Source: CALCEB01 sp035531475
GTDB taxonomy: Bacteria; Acidobacteriota; Terriglobia; UBA7540
Direction of reading: 5' to 3'
NCBI GenBank assembly: GCA_035531475.1
Contig: DATKST010000052.1
Location: 124,001-188,000 of the forward strand
Length of the DNA stretch: 64,000 nt
In this document: positions 50,766 to 60,019 of the stretch, piece by piece
How the letters are laid out: each line of letters starts with the position of its first letter
Numbering within the stretch: the first letter of the stretch is position 1
Position numbers and translations under genes: made by a program
The notes under the pieces: generated by a model
Told to the model about the DNA's origin: nothing
Databases searched by the model: none
The model's input: only the letters and a program-made list of their open reading frames with translations

Positions 50766-51717
50766 GCCGCAGATCGTGTCGAAACCGGCAGACGGCAGGG
50801 TCACGGTGGTTGAAGTGAGGGCGCACTTCGTGACCGCGATCCGTATGCCGGAGGCGGTGAATGCGGTGGCGGTGGGTGACCCGTCATGGTTCAATGTGGA
50901 GCACTCGCAGCATGAACCCAACCTTGTGTTCGTCAAGGCCCTGACCACCAAACCCGTTGAGACGAATCTGCTGGTCTCCACAGTGAGCGGCCAGGAGACG
51001 AGCCTGCTGCTGGTCAGCCGTGGCACGGGGGCCAGGAACGTGGACTTTGTGGTGAAATACCGGCCCGCGCGCAGTTTCCTGATCGCACCCGACTATCCGT
51101 CGCATCTGGTTGGAGAAACGGTGCCTGTAGCAGAGGAGCGAACGATTTCCGAAAGCGCGGCAACCAGTCAATCGGCAGCAGGTTTGGGGATTTCCCCCGC
51201 CTCTCTCCCAGCGGACACACAGCCAGTTAAAAAGTCCGGCCTCAATGTTTTGCTGGCAAAGCAGGAGCGCGCTCCTTTACCGATCCTGTATGGCGAGCAT
51301 CCGGGGTTAGAAGGTGCGGGCGGCAACCCTGTCAAAGCTGGAGTGAGTGAGGTGATCGACGGAGGGCAGCAGGTCATCGTGCTCTTCAGCGCGGTGAACC
51401 CCACCCGACACGCTATCTTGCTGATGCCACCGCAGATTCAGCTTGGGGGTAAGAGCCGGCAGGGGTTGTTGCATCGCGCGCGCTGGACGACGGCAGAGCA
51501 GTTGCCGGTTGAAGACTTCCGCCTCAGCAAGCGCCGCCTTGGACCCGGAGAACGTGCCGACGGGGTTGTGCTGTTTGAGAGGCCACCGTACAAGCAGTCG
51601 AACGAGACGCTGTTTTTGCAAATGGCGGAGGCTGGAGCGGTGGACCGGCCTGCGCTCGCACCGATTGGGTTTGGGGTAAACACATTACCGGAGGACGAAG
51701 ATGGCCGAGGAAAATAA
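50704..51717 (+). CDS. virB9: VirB9/TrbG-like T4SS core protein
   Basis: 337 aa with a signal peptide. The N-terminal domain 'VEVRAHFVTAIRMPEAVNAVAVGDPSWFNVEHSQHEPNLVFVKALTTKPVETNLLVSTVSGQETSLLLVS' is typical of VirB9/TrbG (links to the outer-membrane complex). The C-terminal half is unusual: a long linker and 'VSEVIDGGQQVIVLFSAVNPTRHAILLMPPQIQLGG' replace the usual CTD, so this is a divergent form. GGAGGTGA lies just before the ATG. Confidence 0.8.
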   Translation: MRFLVSIWLCCALGAAAQNIKPQIVSKPADGRVTVVEVRAHFVTAIRMPEAVNAVAVGDPSWFNVEHSQHEPNLVFVKALTTKPVETNLLVSTVSGQETSLLLVSRGTGARNVDFVVKYRPARSFLIAPDYPSHLVGETVPVAEERTISESAATSQSAAGLGISPASLPADTQPVKKSGLNVLLAKQERAPLPILYGEHPGLEGAGGNPVKAGVSEVIDGGQQVIVLFSAVNPTRHAILLMPPQIQLGGKSRQGLLHRARWTTAEQLPVEDFRLSKRRLGPGERADGVVLFERPPYKQSNETLFLQMAEAGAVDRPALAPIGFGVNTLPEDEDGRGK

Positions 51718-53116
51718 GCCGCTGGATAACATCGAATTCGATCACAAACATGGCGTCGATGAGCCTGAGCCGGAAAAGCCCGAGACACCTTTGGACCGAA
51801 TCAAGAAAGCCTTGGCCGAGGTAGGGCGATCTTCCACAGCCAGGACGCCGGCGCGGCGGGAGATGGGCAAAGACCGCACGAAGTCGCTGGTGCTGTTGGC
51901 AGGAGCGGCGGTAGGGATGGTGCTGATGTTTCTGGGTGTGTTCTCTTCACCCGAGAGCCCGCGGAAAGTGGCGTTGCGACGGATGACGCCGGATCTGGAG
52001 CGAAGGGTGACGCCCGGGCAGCCGACGCCCGGCACTCAGAGGGGTTCCGTGACCCCATTGATGAATGCAACCGGGACAGGGAGCGGGGCCGAGGCTGGCG
52101 GGAATCAACTCACCGCAGCGGATATCGACCGCACCGGCCGCATCGAGCCAGGGCGCGGGAACCCCAAGGCTCCGGCACGAAGTTCGCACTCTCTGGGCCG
52201 CATCGACTTTTCGGATCTGGCTCTCCAGCGCCAGTACGCCCTGCATGGTTATGTTCCCGCACCTCCCCCGCCCGCGGCCGAAACACCGAAGGCGGCAGCG
52301 CCTGTTTCCGAAGGCGATGATCTCAAAAAACCTTCGCTGGTTTTTGTGCGCGCCACCGTGACGCATCCATCATGGAGCTTACAAGCACAGTCGGTGATTG
52401 AGACCGACACGGCTGCCGGCCTTCTGCCCGCTGGGACTCGCCTGGTGGCCCGTCTCGAAGCTCCGGTGAGTACCGCTGTCAAAGCCCCGGTGGTAGCCGT
52501 TGTTGAATACAACTACGAGGATGACGGCGAGATCATTCTGCCCGCGGGGTCGCTTGCTCTGGGCGAGCTTGAGAACGCGAATGCCGAGGGGTATATGGCG
52601 CTCCATTTCGACCGGTTCGAGTTGCCGGATGGCACCGTCCAGAAAGCCGATGCAGGCGCGATGGGACTTGATTACAAGCCCCTCAAGGGCTACGTTACGG
52701 GAAGGAAGCTCGGGTTGCGGTTCCTGGTCGAATCGCTAACGGGCATTGGGACGGTCGCGGCCTACACGGTGGGGAACGCCGGGACGGGCTTCAACGCGCC
52801 TTTCTCTTCAAGCGCACTGTTGAGAGAGCAGTTGGCAACCAATATGGGCATGGCCGGACAGAACCAGTTAAATGAGATGGCGATGAGCCAAAACATTGTA
52901 GTGACCGTGCCAGGGAATACGCGGTTTTACCTGGTGCTTGAGAAGGGGAGCCGAGCGACGTCACGGCCAGCCAAGGAAAACTCTGCCTCATCATCAGTGA
53001 CTGAGAATGGGGTCCCGAGCCTTGAGGAGCTACGACAGTTGCTCGAACTCAAGCGGGAAATGAGCCAGATGGCCGAACCGGCTGCCTCCTCTTCCAGCGG
53101 CGCGCCCCAGCAGTAA
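51701..53116 (+). CDS. virB10: VirB10/TrbI-like T4SS core protein
   Basis: 471 aa. An N-terminal cytoplasmic part with acidic residues is followed by a span 'SLVLLAGAAVGMVLMFLGVF' (about residues 61-80) and a Pro-rich linker. The C-terminal TrbI barrel has 'LLPAGTRLVARLEAPVSTAVKAPVVAVVEYNYEDDGEIILPAGSLALGELENANAEGYMALHFDRFELPDGT', 'LVESLTGIGTVAAY' and a 'VVTVPGNTRFYLVLEKG' end, as in VirB10. It overlaps the VirB9 end by 17 bases. It spans both membranes and gates the channel. Confidence 0.88.
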   Translation: MAEENKPLDNIEFDHKHGVDEPEPEKPETPLDRIKKALAEVGRSSTARTPARREMGKDRTKSLVLLAGAAVGMVLMFLGVFSSPESPRKVALRRMTPDLERRVTPGQPTPGTQRGSVTPLMNATGTGSGAEAGGNQLTAADIDRTGRIEPGRGNPKAPARSSHSLGRIDFSDLALQRQYALHGYVPAPPPPAAETPKAAAPVSEGDDLKKPSLVFVRATVTHPSWSLQAQSVIETDTAAGLLPAGTRLVARLEAPVSTAVKAPVVAVVEYNYEDDGEIILPAGSLALGELENANAEGYMALHFDRFELPDGTVQKADAGAMGLDYKPLKGYVTGRKLGLRFLVESLTGIGTVAAYTVGNAGTGFNAPFSSSALLREQLATNMGMAGQNQLNEMAMSQNIVVTVPGNTRFYLVLEKGSRATSRPAKENSASSSVTENGVPSLEELRQLLELKREMSQMAEPAASSSSGAPQQ

Positions 53117-53179
53117 AATCCCCTTACGACTGGCGCGCTTCGGAATCTTGCCTTAGACTCAGGCCAGGAGGCCGCCCAA

Positions 53180-55252
53180 GTGGACTTGCTGGCCTATTTC
53201 TTCCTCGCCATCCTCAGGGCTTATTTTGCGGCGCTGAAGTGGGCTGTGCGCAGTCTGGCGCACATCCTGCTTGGCCTGCCCGATTCTCTTCTCTGGGTCT
53301 GGGATTCAATTCGCGAAAAACCCTCCCGGCTGCTTGGCATTCTCGCTATCTTCATTCCGCTTGCCATGCTTATCCTGATCGGACCGTCTGCGTGGTTTTA
53401 CAACTGGCCAGCGATGTTCGGAGTGGCGCTGGCGCTCTATGGCGCGCTTAAGTCACCGCTTGCGGCAGCGCCACCGTTTCTCAGAAATCTCGTAAAGCTT
53501 GGCATCGCTGTGTGTCTACTTGTGGGCTGGAGCCTGTTGCTGCGTTGGGAGCCAATGCTTCAGGGTCTCGGGGTCTCGCGAAGAGAGACCTTCTACCCCT
53601 GGCTGGCAGGTCTCGCGATTTTTTGCGGCGCCGTGGCATGGGTTCTGTTTCCGGAGGCGATCGTCGCAATGGCTGGACATCGGTCGCAGGCCCTCATTCC
53701 GCGGGCGGGAGGGTCAAGGAAGTTGCGCTACACGGATGTGGGTGGAATGGAAGAGGCGAAGCAGCAGATCCGGGAATTGGTTGAAAGCCGGTTGAACGCC
53801 GGCAAGTACCGGAAATACGGCATGGTTCGCAACGGGATTCTGCTCTATGGCCCGCAAGGGAGCGGCAAAACGTTCCTCGCCGAAGCGACGGCGGGAGAGT
53901 TCCGGCTAAGGTATCACTACGTTTCCACGCCGACGTTGGTCAGCATGTGGCAAGGAATGACAGAAAGCAATGTTCGTGACCTTTTCAGAGAGGCAACAGT
54001 AAGAAAGCCTGCGCTTCTTTTCCTGGATGAATTCGACTCTCTCGGGACGGCTCGGCAGATTGCTGGAAACAAGGGTGATCCAGGAGGTGCGGGCAGGTCG
54101 AGTAACAGCACGGTGGTCCAACTCATGCAGTGCATCGACCAATACCGCTCGATGGATGGGTTCGTGCTGATGGCCGCCACCAACCTCCTGGACGGCCTGG
54201 ACCCCGCGCTTATTCGTGAGGGCCGGTTCGACCTGAAAATCCGCGTGGACCTTCCCGACGAAGCCGCTCGCCTGAAGATTCTCGAATCGCAGCTCGCCAA
54301 CAGGCCCTGCGAGCGGTTCGGCTTGCAGGAATTCGCGCGGCGCACACCAGGCGCAAGCGCAGCGAAGCTCAAGGCGCTGGCCGACCGGGCCGCTGCTCTG
54401 GCCGCTCGTGAAAGGCGTAAGATCGGACGAAGAGACTTCGACCGGGCGCTCAATGAGATGGGCTGCAAAGACCGCCCGCTGGTGCAGCCGGTTCAATGGG
54501 AAGACCTCGTTCTCGAAGGAGAGGTCGAACGCGATCTGCGGACATTGGCTCGCCTGCTTGATGACCCCGATGGCGCACGCCGGATAAATCTGCCGACCCC
54601 TACCGGGTTACTGCTCTTGGGACCGCCCGGAACCGGCAAAACTATGCTTGCCCGGCTCCTCGCCACCCGGACGCGTCGAAGTTTTTACCCGCTCACGGCG
54701 GCGGATATTCTGGGCGGTCATGTGGGTGATTCCGTAAAACGGGTGTCGCAGATCTTCGCCCGAGCCCGGGAGAATAGTCCTTCGCTGATCTTTATTGACG
54801 AGATGGATGGTCTCCTTCCCCGCTCGACCGGCCGTGTAGGCCAGCACGACATTCAGGTCACCGAGCAATTCATGATTGAAATCAGCAACCTTCAGGCTGA
54901 ACAGAACGTGTTTCTGGTGGGCACGACGAACCATCCCGAGCGCATCGACCCGCGAGTGCTTAGGGGCGGGCGATTTTCGGAGAAGATTGCAATCGGCCTG
55001 CCCAGCCGCGCCTCACGGGAACGGTTGTTGCGGAAGTACCTTGACAACGTGGTCTTGGGCTCGGATGCGGCGATTCCGGTCCTGGCAGAACGTCTCCATG
55101 ACCTTTCACCTGCCGATCTTGAGGCTATTTCGAATGCCGCCAGGCGCTTCGCGTTCAACCGTGCGCCCGATGGCTCTGAGCTTCCACCTCTTATTTGGGC
55201 GGATTTTGAGAAAGCCGTCCAGCGTGTAAGAGGAACCGTCCTGAATCGCTGA
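53180..55252 (+). CDS. Membrane-anchored tandem AAA+ ATPase
   Basis: 690 aa. The N-terminal 160 residues hold four to five hydrophobic helices. Two AAA+ modules follow: Walker A GPQGSGKT (224-231) with 'ALLFLDEFDSLG', and GPPGTGKT (481-488) with 'SLIFIDEMDGLL'. The opening 'YTDVGGMEEAKQQIREL' and second 'DLVLEGEVERDLRTLARLLDDP' resemble FtsH/Cdc48-type modules. There is no HExxH peptidase. The GTG start at 53180 is supported by AGGAGG. Position inside the operon between VirB10 and the pilins suggests an energising or assembly role unknown for standard T4SS. Confidence 0.85.
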   Translation: MDLLAYFFLAILRAYFAALKWAVRSLAHILLGLPDSLLWVWDSIREKPSRLLGILAIFIPLAMLILIGPSAWFYNWPAMFGVALALYGALKSPLAAAPPFLRNLVKLGIAVCLLVGWSLLLRWEPMLQGLGVSRRETFYPWLAGLAIFCGAVAWVLFPEAIVAMAGHRSQALIPRAGGSRKLRYTDVGGMEEAKQQIRELVESRLNAGKYRKYGMVRNGILLYGPQGSGKTFLAEATAGEFRLRYHYVSTPTLVSMWQGMTESNVRDLFREATVRKPALLFLDEFDSLGTARQIAGNKGDPGGAGRSSNSTVVQLMQCIDQYRSMDGFVLMAATNLLDGLDPALIREGRFDLKIRVDLPDEAARLKILESQLANRPCERFGLQEFARRTPGASAAKLKALADRAAALAARERRKIGRRDFDRALNEMGCKDRPLVQPVQWEDLVLEGEVERDLRTLARLLDDPDGARRINLPTPTGLLLLGPPGTGKTMLARLLATRTRRSFYPLTAADILGGHVGDSVKRVSQIFARARENSPSLIFIDEMDGLLPRSTGRVGQHDIQVTEQFMIEISNLQAEQNVFLVGTTNHPERIDPRVLRGGRFSEKIAIGLPSRASRERLLRKYLDNVVLGSDAAIPVLAERLHDLSPADLEAISNAARRFAFNRAPDGSELPPLIWADFEKAVQRVRGTVLNR

Positions 55253-55321
55253 TCAACTTTCTTTCGAACCCACTTCCCACCCCCGCCTCTCCTCCCCCCG
55301 CAATTCGCCTCGCACGGATTT

Positions 55322-55350
55322 TTGACAGAAATTCGCTTCGGGTTTATTAA
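55322..55350 (+). promoter_or_regulatory. Sigma70-type promoter before the pilin genes
   Basis: TTGACA (55322-55327), 17-base spacer, TATTAA (55345-55350). It lies 67 bases upstream of the first pilin-like ATG and in the only intergenic gap (164 bases) of the operon, so pilin and channel genes may be made at higher level than the upstream part. Confidence 0.6.
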
Positions 55351-55416
55351 CAATCTCAGCCGGGTTGCGCGTCCGCTAAATTTTCGGGCGGGCAGCCTGG
55401 CAGAAAGGAGAATTGC

Positions 55417-55776
55417 ATGCGAATCAAGCTTGAGGCGAGATCGAAACGAGCTCTGGCGTTTCTCGGGATCGCGCTACTCATGGGTGGGACACACGCCTGG
55501 GCGCAGAACCTCGGCGGATCGCCCCAGACCAACGTAGCCGTTCAGGGTGAAACGGGCGCGCAACCCGAGGGCGCGTTTCTAAACTTCGTCAACTGGATCG
55601 GCAACGTCATCGCCCCAGTCGGCGCCGGCGGGGCGGTGGTCGGAGCCATTATCGCGTGGCTGACCGGCCGGGGGTTCGGGCGGTGGCTGTTTGCAGCCGG
55701 GGCGCTCTTGGGCGTCTCCGGCCTGACACGGCTGCTCGAATTCTGGATTGCCAACGGAACAGGAGGTGTGACCTAG
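55417..55776 (+). CDS. VirB2/TrbC-like pilin, copy 1
   Basis: 119 aa with a cleavable signal (residues 1-29, ending AWAQ). The mature peptide has two hydrophobic helices ('VIAPVGAGGAVVGAIIAWL' and 'WLFAAGALLGVSGLTRLLEFWI'), the layout of VirB2/TrbC pilins. AAAGGAG lies 8-14 bases before the ATG. It shares 'FLNF(V/T)NW(I/S)GNVI.P' and a 'GGVT' end with the 150-aa protein at 56555, so the two are paralogues. Confidence 0.7.
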   Translation: MRIKLEARSKRALAFLGIALLMGGTHAWAQNLGGSPQTNVAVQGETGAQPEGAFLNFVNWIGNVIAPVGAGGAVVGAIIAWLTGRGFGRWLFAAGALLGVSGLTRLLEFWIANGTGGVT

Positions 55777-55867
55777 AGAAAAACAAGGCGGGTGGAAGGA
55801 ACCCCGGCAGGCAGCGGGCGTTGATTCCGGCTGCCTGCCGGACGAAAAACCAAGCTTCGAGGAACGA

Positions 55868-56533
55868 ATGCAGACCCCACAACTTCTGAACGACATTATC
55901 AACGTCCTCTTGCTGCTCGCCCCCGCGGCGGCGGTGATCTGTTTGGTGCTCGGCGGGATCAGCCTGCGGCGCGAGGGCGGGGGGATCACGTTTGTGCTGG
56001 GCGGTGGCTTTTCGAAGTGGATGTTCTGGTGCGTGGTGTTTCTCACCCTCCAGCCGCTCTTGACCTGGTTCAGTTCGTTCGGGGTGGGCGTGCCGCTGCC
56101 GGGCGGCGGAATCAACGCCTCATGGCTCGCTTCGTTTGAGTCCGACATCACAAGTTTCGTCAACAACTTTATCCTGGGCAAATTGGTCACGACGCTCGCC
56201 GCATATTTTGTCCTGCGGGCGATTCTGGATGCGGCGGCGGGCGACGCCTTTCTTCCTTCCGTGGTTGCGGCGCTGTTTCTGCTCGGAGCACAGACCACGC
56301 TCAATCTGCTTTCAAGCTGGAACACAGGAACGCAATACGCGACGGTGGATGTGCTCGATAGCGCCTGGACCTACCTCGCGACAACGGTCATGCCCATTGC
56401 GGCAGGACTGGCTATCGTTGGGGCGATCTTCAATTTCGTGGCACAACGGCCCATGATGCGCCTGGTCGCGGTGGCGCTGGCGCTGTTGTCGGTGTCAGGC
56501 ATCTGGTACTTGGTCGTAGCCATGGCATCGTAG
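55868..56533 (+). CDS. Polytopic membrane protein of T4SS locus (221 aa)
   Basis: Not recognised by name. Six hydrophobic segments (about 12-36, 52-72, 92-125, 138-160, 172-192, 198-219), with a small Gly-rich loop 'PLPGGGIN'. Placement between pilin-like genes suggests a pilin-processing or inner-membrane platform component. No catalytic Ser or Lys pattern typical of the TraF peptidase is seen. Confidence 0.55.
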   Translation: MQTPQLLNDIINVLLLLAPAAAVICLVLGGISLRREGGGITFVLGGGFSKWMFWCVVFLTLQPLLTWFSSFGVGVPLPGGGINASWLASFESDITSFVNNFILGKLVTTLAAYFVLRAILDAAAGDAFLPSVVAALFLLGAQTTLNLLSSWNTGTQYATVDVLDSAWTYLATTVMPIAAGLAIVGAIFNFVAQRPMMRLVAVALALLSVSGIWYLVVAMAS

Positions 56534-56554
56534 GCGTCTTGGAGGAGAAGGATC

Positions 56555-57007
56555 GTGTCATTCTACAACGGCTTCTTGAACTTCACCAACTGGTCAGGGA
56601 ACGTCATTTTGCCGACACTAGCCGGGCTGTTCTTTGCCCTGGGGATTCTCCGCTTCTCGAAGGGCTATCCGTACTCGCACGCGCTCTACGGCGGCATGAT
56701 GGCGCTTGCGGCCTCGGGCCTCTTACGAGCGCTTGAGCACTTTGCCGCACAGCGGGCGTGGAACGATCCGGACGTTTATTGGATATCCATTGTAAGTTTT
56801 GTTGACTGGGTGACGAACGTCCTGATGCCGGTCTATGCGGCCGTTGAGGTGACGGCGGGCGGTCTCGCGCTGGCGACGGATCAGCGATTTCAACACACGG
56901 GCGGCTGGATGCGGCATTTTATGACGGCCGGCCTCTGCCTGTTGCTATCGGGCTTTGCGCGCCTGGCGGAATACTTCGTCCAGCAAGGCGTGGGAGGAGT
57001 GACATAG
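56555..57007 (+). CDS. Pilin-like membrane protein, copy 2 (150 aa)
   Basis: GTG start at 56555 supported by GGAGGAGAAGG. 'FLNFTNWSGNVILPTLAGLFFALGILRF' matches the core of copy 1, and 'CLLLSGFARLAEYFVQQGVGGVT' its end. It carries a longer internal segment with a second 'FVDWVTNVLMPVYAAVEVTAGGLALA' block, i.e. an internal repeat of the same module. There is no cleavable signal. It may be a platform subunit derived from a pilin by duplication. Confidence 0.55.
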   Translation: MSFYNGFLNFTNWSGNVILPTLAGLFFALGILRFSKGYPYSHALYGGMMALAASGLLRALEHFAAQRAWNDPDVYWISIVSFVDWVTNVLMPVYAAVEVTAGGLALATDQRFQHTGGWMRHFMTAGLCLLLSGFARLAEYFVQQGVGGVT

Positions 57008-57019
57008 AGGAGGATGCTT

Positions 57020-57358
57020 ATGTCGCTGGATGTGACGCCGGTTTACCGTAACCTCGGAACGCGAGTAACATTTCTGGGCCTTGAGGCCGAAGACCTGTTT
57101 GCCATTCTCGCACTGGCAGTAGTGACCAACATCCTCGGCCGTTTTCTCAACCGCGAGATGTTCGGCCTGCCCATGAACCTGGTCCTGCAATACCTCGTGC
57201 CGCTCGCCAGCATTCCAGCGCTGATGCTGTTCAAATACGGCAAGCAGCGGGGATATCTCGAAGACTGGGTGATGTTTCACGCGAAGCCCCACGTCTACTC
57301 GGCGCTCGAACGGGATTCGGAACTCACTGCAGGCACGATCCGCGAAGGAGAAGCGTAA
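57020..57358 (+). CDS. virB3: VirB3-like T4SS inner-membrane protein
   Basis: 112 aa. 'VTPVYRNLGTRVTFLGLEAEDLFAILALAVVTNILG' and 'GLPMNLVLQYLVPLASIPALMLFKYGKQRGYLEDWVMFHAKPHVYSA' fit the VirB3/TrbD/PrgI family: two spans followed by a short tail. ATG 57020 with GAGGAGG 7 bases upstream. Its stop overlaps the VirB4 start (TAATG), as is usual. Confidence 0.75.
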   Translation: MSLDVTPVYRNLGTRVTFLGLEAEDLFAILALAVVTNILGRFLNREMFGLPMNLVLQYLVPLASIPALMLFKYGKQRGYLEDWVMFHAKPHVYSALERDSELTAGTIREGEA

Positions 57359-60009
57359 TGCCGGTCACCTGCGAACAGTACCAGCGGTCGCTGAGGGAGC
57401 CCGCCCTGTGCGATCAACTGAAGATCCGGGACCTCATGGACAACGTCGCGATTCAGACGAACGGTTCGTTTGTAGCCGGCTATGAGCTCAGCGGCCTGCA
57501 CAGCACTTACGGCTCGGACGAGGAACGGAATCGCGCCAAGGGACAGCTCGAAGCGCTGGTGCGGTCGCTGCCCGAGCGTTCGATGCGCATGCAGATGCGG
57601 TTTGAGATCACAGAAGGGACAGGGGACCTGCTTACACGCTATAACGCTCAGCAGCGAAACCCGAGCGGCGTGCTACAGGCTATTGACCGGGTGCGCGCCG
57701 AAGTCTGGCGGGCGCGCGAGGCGGGGGGATACTTTCTGCGGCATTTTCTCCATGCCTACTTCATCTGGGACCCGAGAGTTCATCATCAGCCGTCCGGCTT
57801 CGAGTGGAAGCGAAAGATGAAAGGAACGGGAGGCGGGGGATGGAGCTTGTCGGCAACAAAGTGCATCGAGCGGACGCGCCGGGAGCATGAAGACTTGCTG
57901 GCCGAATTCGAGAGTCTGCTGAGTGGAGTCGTGGCGACTCTGGAGGCGGCCGGGATGCACGTCCGGCGAATGACGCACCAGGAGATGTTTCGTGAAATCA
58001 AGCGCGCCCTGAATCCGGTCGCGAACGATACGCTGCCTTACCGGCCGCCTGGAGGGTCGCTTTTCCCGGACAGCGCCCGCAGCCAGATGGCGAACGTCAA
58101 CCTGGAAGACGAACTGGATGATTATCTGAAAATTGGCGGGCTGCTCTATTCCTGGGTCACCGTCAAGGACCTGCCCGACGCAACCTTCCCGGGAATCTTG
58201 CGGGAACTTCTGCGCACGGACTTTCCGCTGGTGGTCAACACCGAAGTGAGCCTGCCCGACCAGGCGAAAGTGGTGAAAAAATACAAAAGCCGGCTGCGCA
58301 AGATGATGGCAGCCCAGCGGGACATTCACGGCGGCTTCAGGATGAACGTGGACGCGCAAGTGGCCGAGCGGCAATTGGTGAAGGTGCTGGAGGATGTGAT
58401 TTCGAGCTCGCTCAAGACCTGCCACTTAAGCCTCATCATCACCGTCAGAACATCCAGGCCTGTCTGCAACCGCCAGGAGCGCGAAGAAGCAGAACGCATT
58501 CTCGCGAGCCGCCGCCAGCAGGTGTTGCACGCGCTCGCCCGGATGAACGGGGCGCGCGGCATGCCGGAGATGCTGGCGCAGAAGCGGATGTTCTTTGGCG
58601 GCTTGCCCGCCATGGCGGGAGAGAACAAGCGTGAGATCGACATGTTGACGCTCAACGCGGCAGACCTCCTGCCGGTTGAGCTTCCCTGGCAGGGCACGCC
58701 GAACTCGCCGCTCGCGCTCGTCGAAACTCCCACGCGCCAACTCATCCCATTTTCGCTCTTCGATTCATCGCTTGGCGACGCGAACCTCTTATTGATAGCC
58801 AAATCGGGCGGCGGGAAGACCTTCATGGCGCACCTGCTTCTACTGATGATGGCCCGGGCGAATCCGCTGATCTCGATTCTTGAGCGCGGTGATTCGTATC
58901 GTCCGCTGGTGGAACTCATGGGCGGGCGGGTGATTGAAGTGAATCTCGAAGGCGCTGAGACGCTTAACCCCTGGGACCTCGCCCCCGGCGAGACTGTTCC
59001 GACGAAGGAAAAGATCGCCTTCCTCAAGAACCTGACATTGCACATGACCGGTGATAGCCTGGCTTCCGATCACACCTTGCTCGACAACCTTCTCTCCGAG
59101 GCCATCGCCCGCACCTACAAGCGCTGCCGCATCCGCTACTCGAACCCCATTCCAACCTTTAATGACCTGCGGGAGGAGCTTGCTAACTGGCGGGACGAGG
59201 AGCGCCTCGAGCGGACGATGGATGAGGCGAAGCTGGCTTCGGCCAAGCTTCGATTGTGGACCGGCGAGAAAGGTATCTACAGCAAGCTGTTCGATTCCCC
59301 AACGACGATGCGCCTCGATGCGAGCTGGCTGTTTTTCAACATCGAAGGGCTGAGTTCCGATCCGGCGCTCGAGACCGCCATGAGCATGGTGATCGCCAAC
59401 GCCGTGGCCGGGCGGGCTTCGGGCCGGACGGGCCAGCCATCGATCACGGTGCTCGATGAGTGCTGGGCGCTGCTCGATTCACCGGCCCTGGCGCCAGAGG
59501 TGGTGCAATTGTTTCGCACGGCGCGGAAGCGTTACGGGAGCGTGTGGGGAATCTCGCAGACGGTGGAGGATTTCGTGGGGACGGAGTCCGAGCCGCGCGT
59601 GCACGGACCGGGAATCCTGAAGACCGCGACCACCAAGATCGTGGGCCAGCAACCGGGCGACACCTTGCCACTCGCCCGTCACCTCGCTCTGAACCCGGTT
59701 GCGATCAACGAGATCAAGCAGTTCGGCGCGCCGCGCAAGGGACGGGGAGCGGATGCGTTGCTGGTGCTGGGAGAGAAGGCGGAGACGACGCAGGTGATTC
59801 GCATGGTCCCGACACCGCTCGACTACTGGATTGCAACCACGTTCCCACGCGAGCGCCGCTACCGGAGCTGGTTCTTGAGGAAGAACAGGGGACGGCCGTT
59901 GCTTGAATCTTACCAGGAATTGGCGGGGAAGTTTCCGCAAGGGCTGGGGGATCTCGCGGAGCTTCCTGAAGAGATTTCCGGCGCGGTATTGCAAGGAGAA
60001 ATCGGGTGA
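57358..60009 (+). CDS. virB4: VirB4/TrbE-type T4SS ATPase
   Basis: 883 aa, full length. The N-terminal VirB4 domain is followed by the RecA-like motor: Walker A 'AKSGGGKT' (481-488), 'VIEVNLEGAETLNPWDLAPGE', Walker B 'TVLDECWALL' (Asp700, Glu701), and 'RTARKRYGSVWGISQTVEDF' with 'ILKTATTKIVGQQ' near the C-terminus. It drives pilus assembly and substrate transfer at the inner membrane. The best single marker that this operon is a true type IV secretion system. Confidence 0.95.
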   Translation: MPVTCEQYQRSLREPALCDQLKIRDLMDNVAIQTNGSFVAGYELSGLHSTYGSDEERNRAKGQLEALVRSLPERSMRMQMRFEITEGTGDLLTRYNAQQRNPSGVLQAIDRVRAEVWRAREAGGYFLRHFLHAYFIWDPRVHHQPSGFEWKRKMKGTGGGGWSLSATKCIERTRREHEDLLAEFESLLSGVVATLEAAGMHVRRMTHQEMFREIKRALNPVANDTLPYRPPGGSLFPDSARSQMANVNLEDELDDYLKIGGLLYSWVTVKDLPDATFPGILRELLRTDFPLVVNTEVSLPDQAKVVKKYKSRLRKMMAAQRDIHGGFRMNVDAQVAERQLVKVLEDVISSSLKTCHLSLIITVRTSRPVCNRQEREEAERILASRRQQVLHALARMNGARGMPEMLAQKRMFFGGLPAMAGENKREIDMLTLNAADLLPVELPWQGTPNSPLALVETPTRQLIPFSLFDSSLGDANLLLIAKSGGGKTFMAHLLLLMMARANPLISILERGDSYRPLVELMGGRVIEVNLEGAETLNPWDLAPGETVPTKEKIAFLKNLTLHMTGDSLASDHTLLDNLLSEAIARTYKRCRIRYSNPIPTFNDLREELANWRDEERLERTMDEAKLASAKLRLWTGEKGIYSKLFDSPTTMRLDASWLFFNIEGLSSDPALETAMSMVIANAVAGRASGRTGQPSITVLDECWALLDSPALAPEVVQLFRTARKRYGSVWGISQTVEDFVGTESEPRVHGPGILKTATTKIVGQQPGDTLPLARHLALNPVAINEIKQFGAPRKGRGADALLVLGEKAETTQVIRMVPTPLDYWIATTFPRERRYRSWFLRKNRGRPLLESYQELAGKFPQGLGDLAELPEEISGAVLQGEIG

Positions 60010-60019
60010 GGAGGCGCAA

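Noticed and set aside
59903..60019. Longer start of the first VirB5-like gene
   Set aside because: This part overlaps the end of virB4 in another frame; ATG 60020 has GGAGG and starts the signal peptide.
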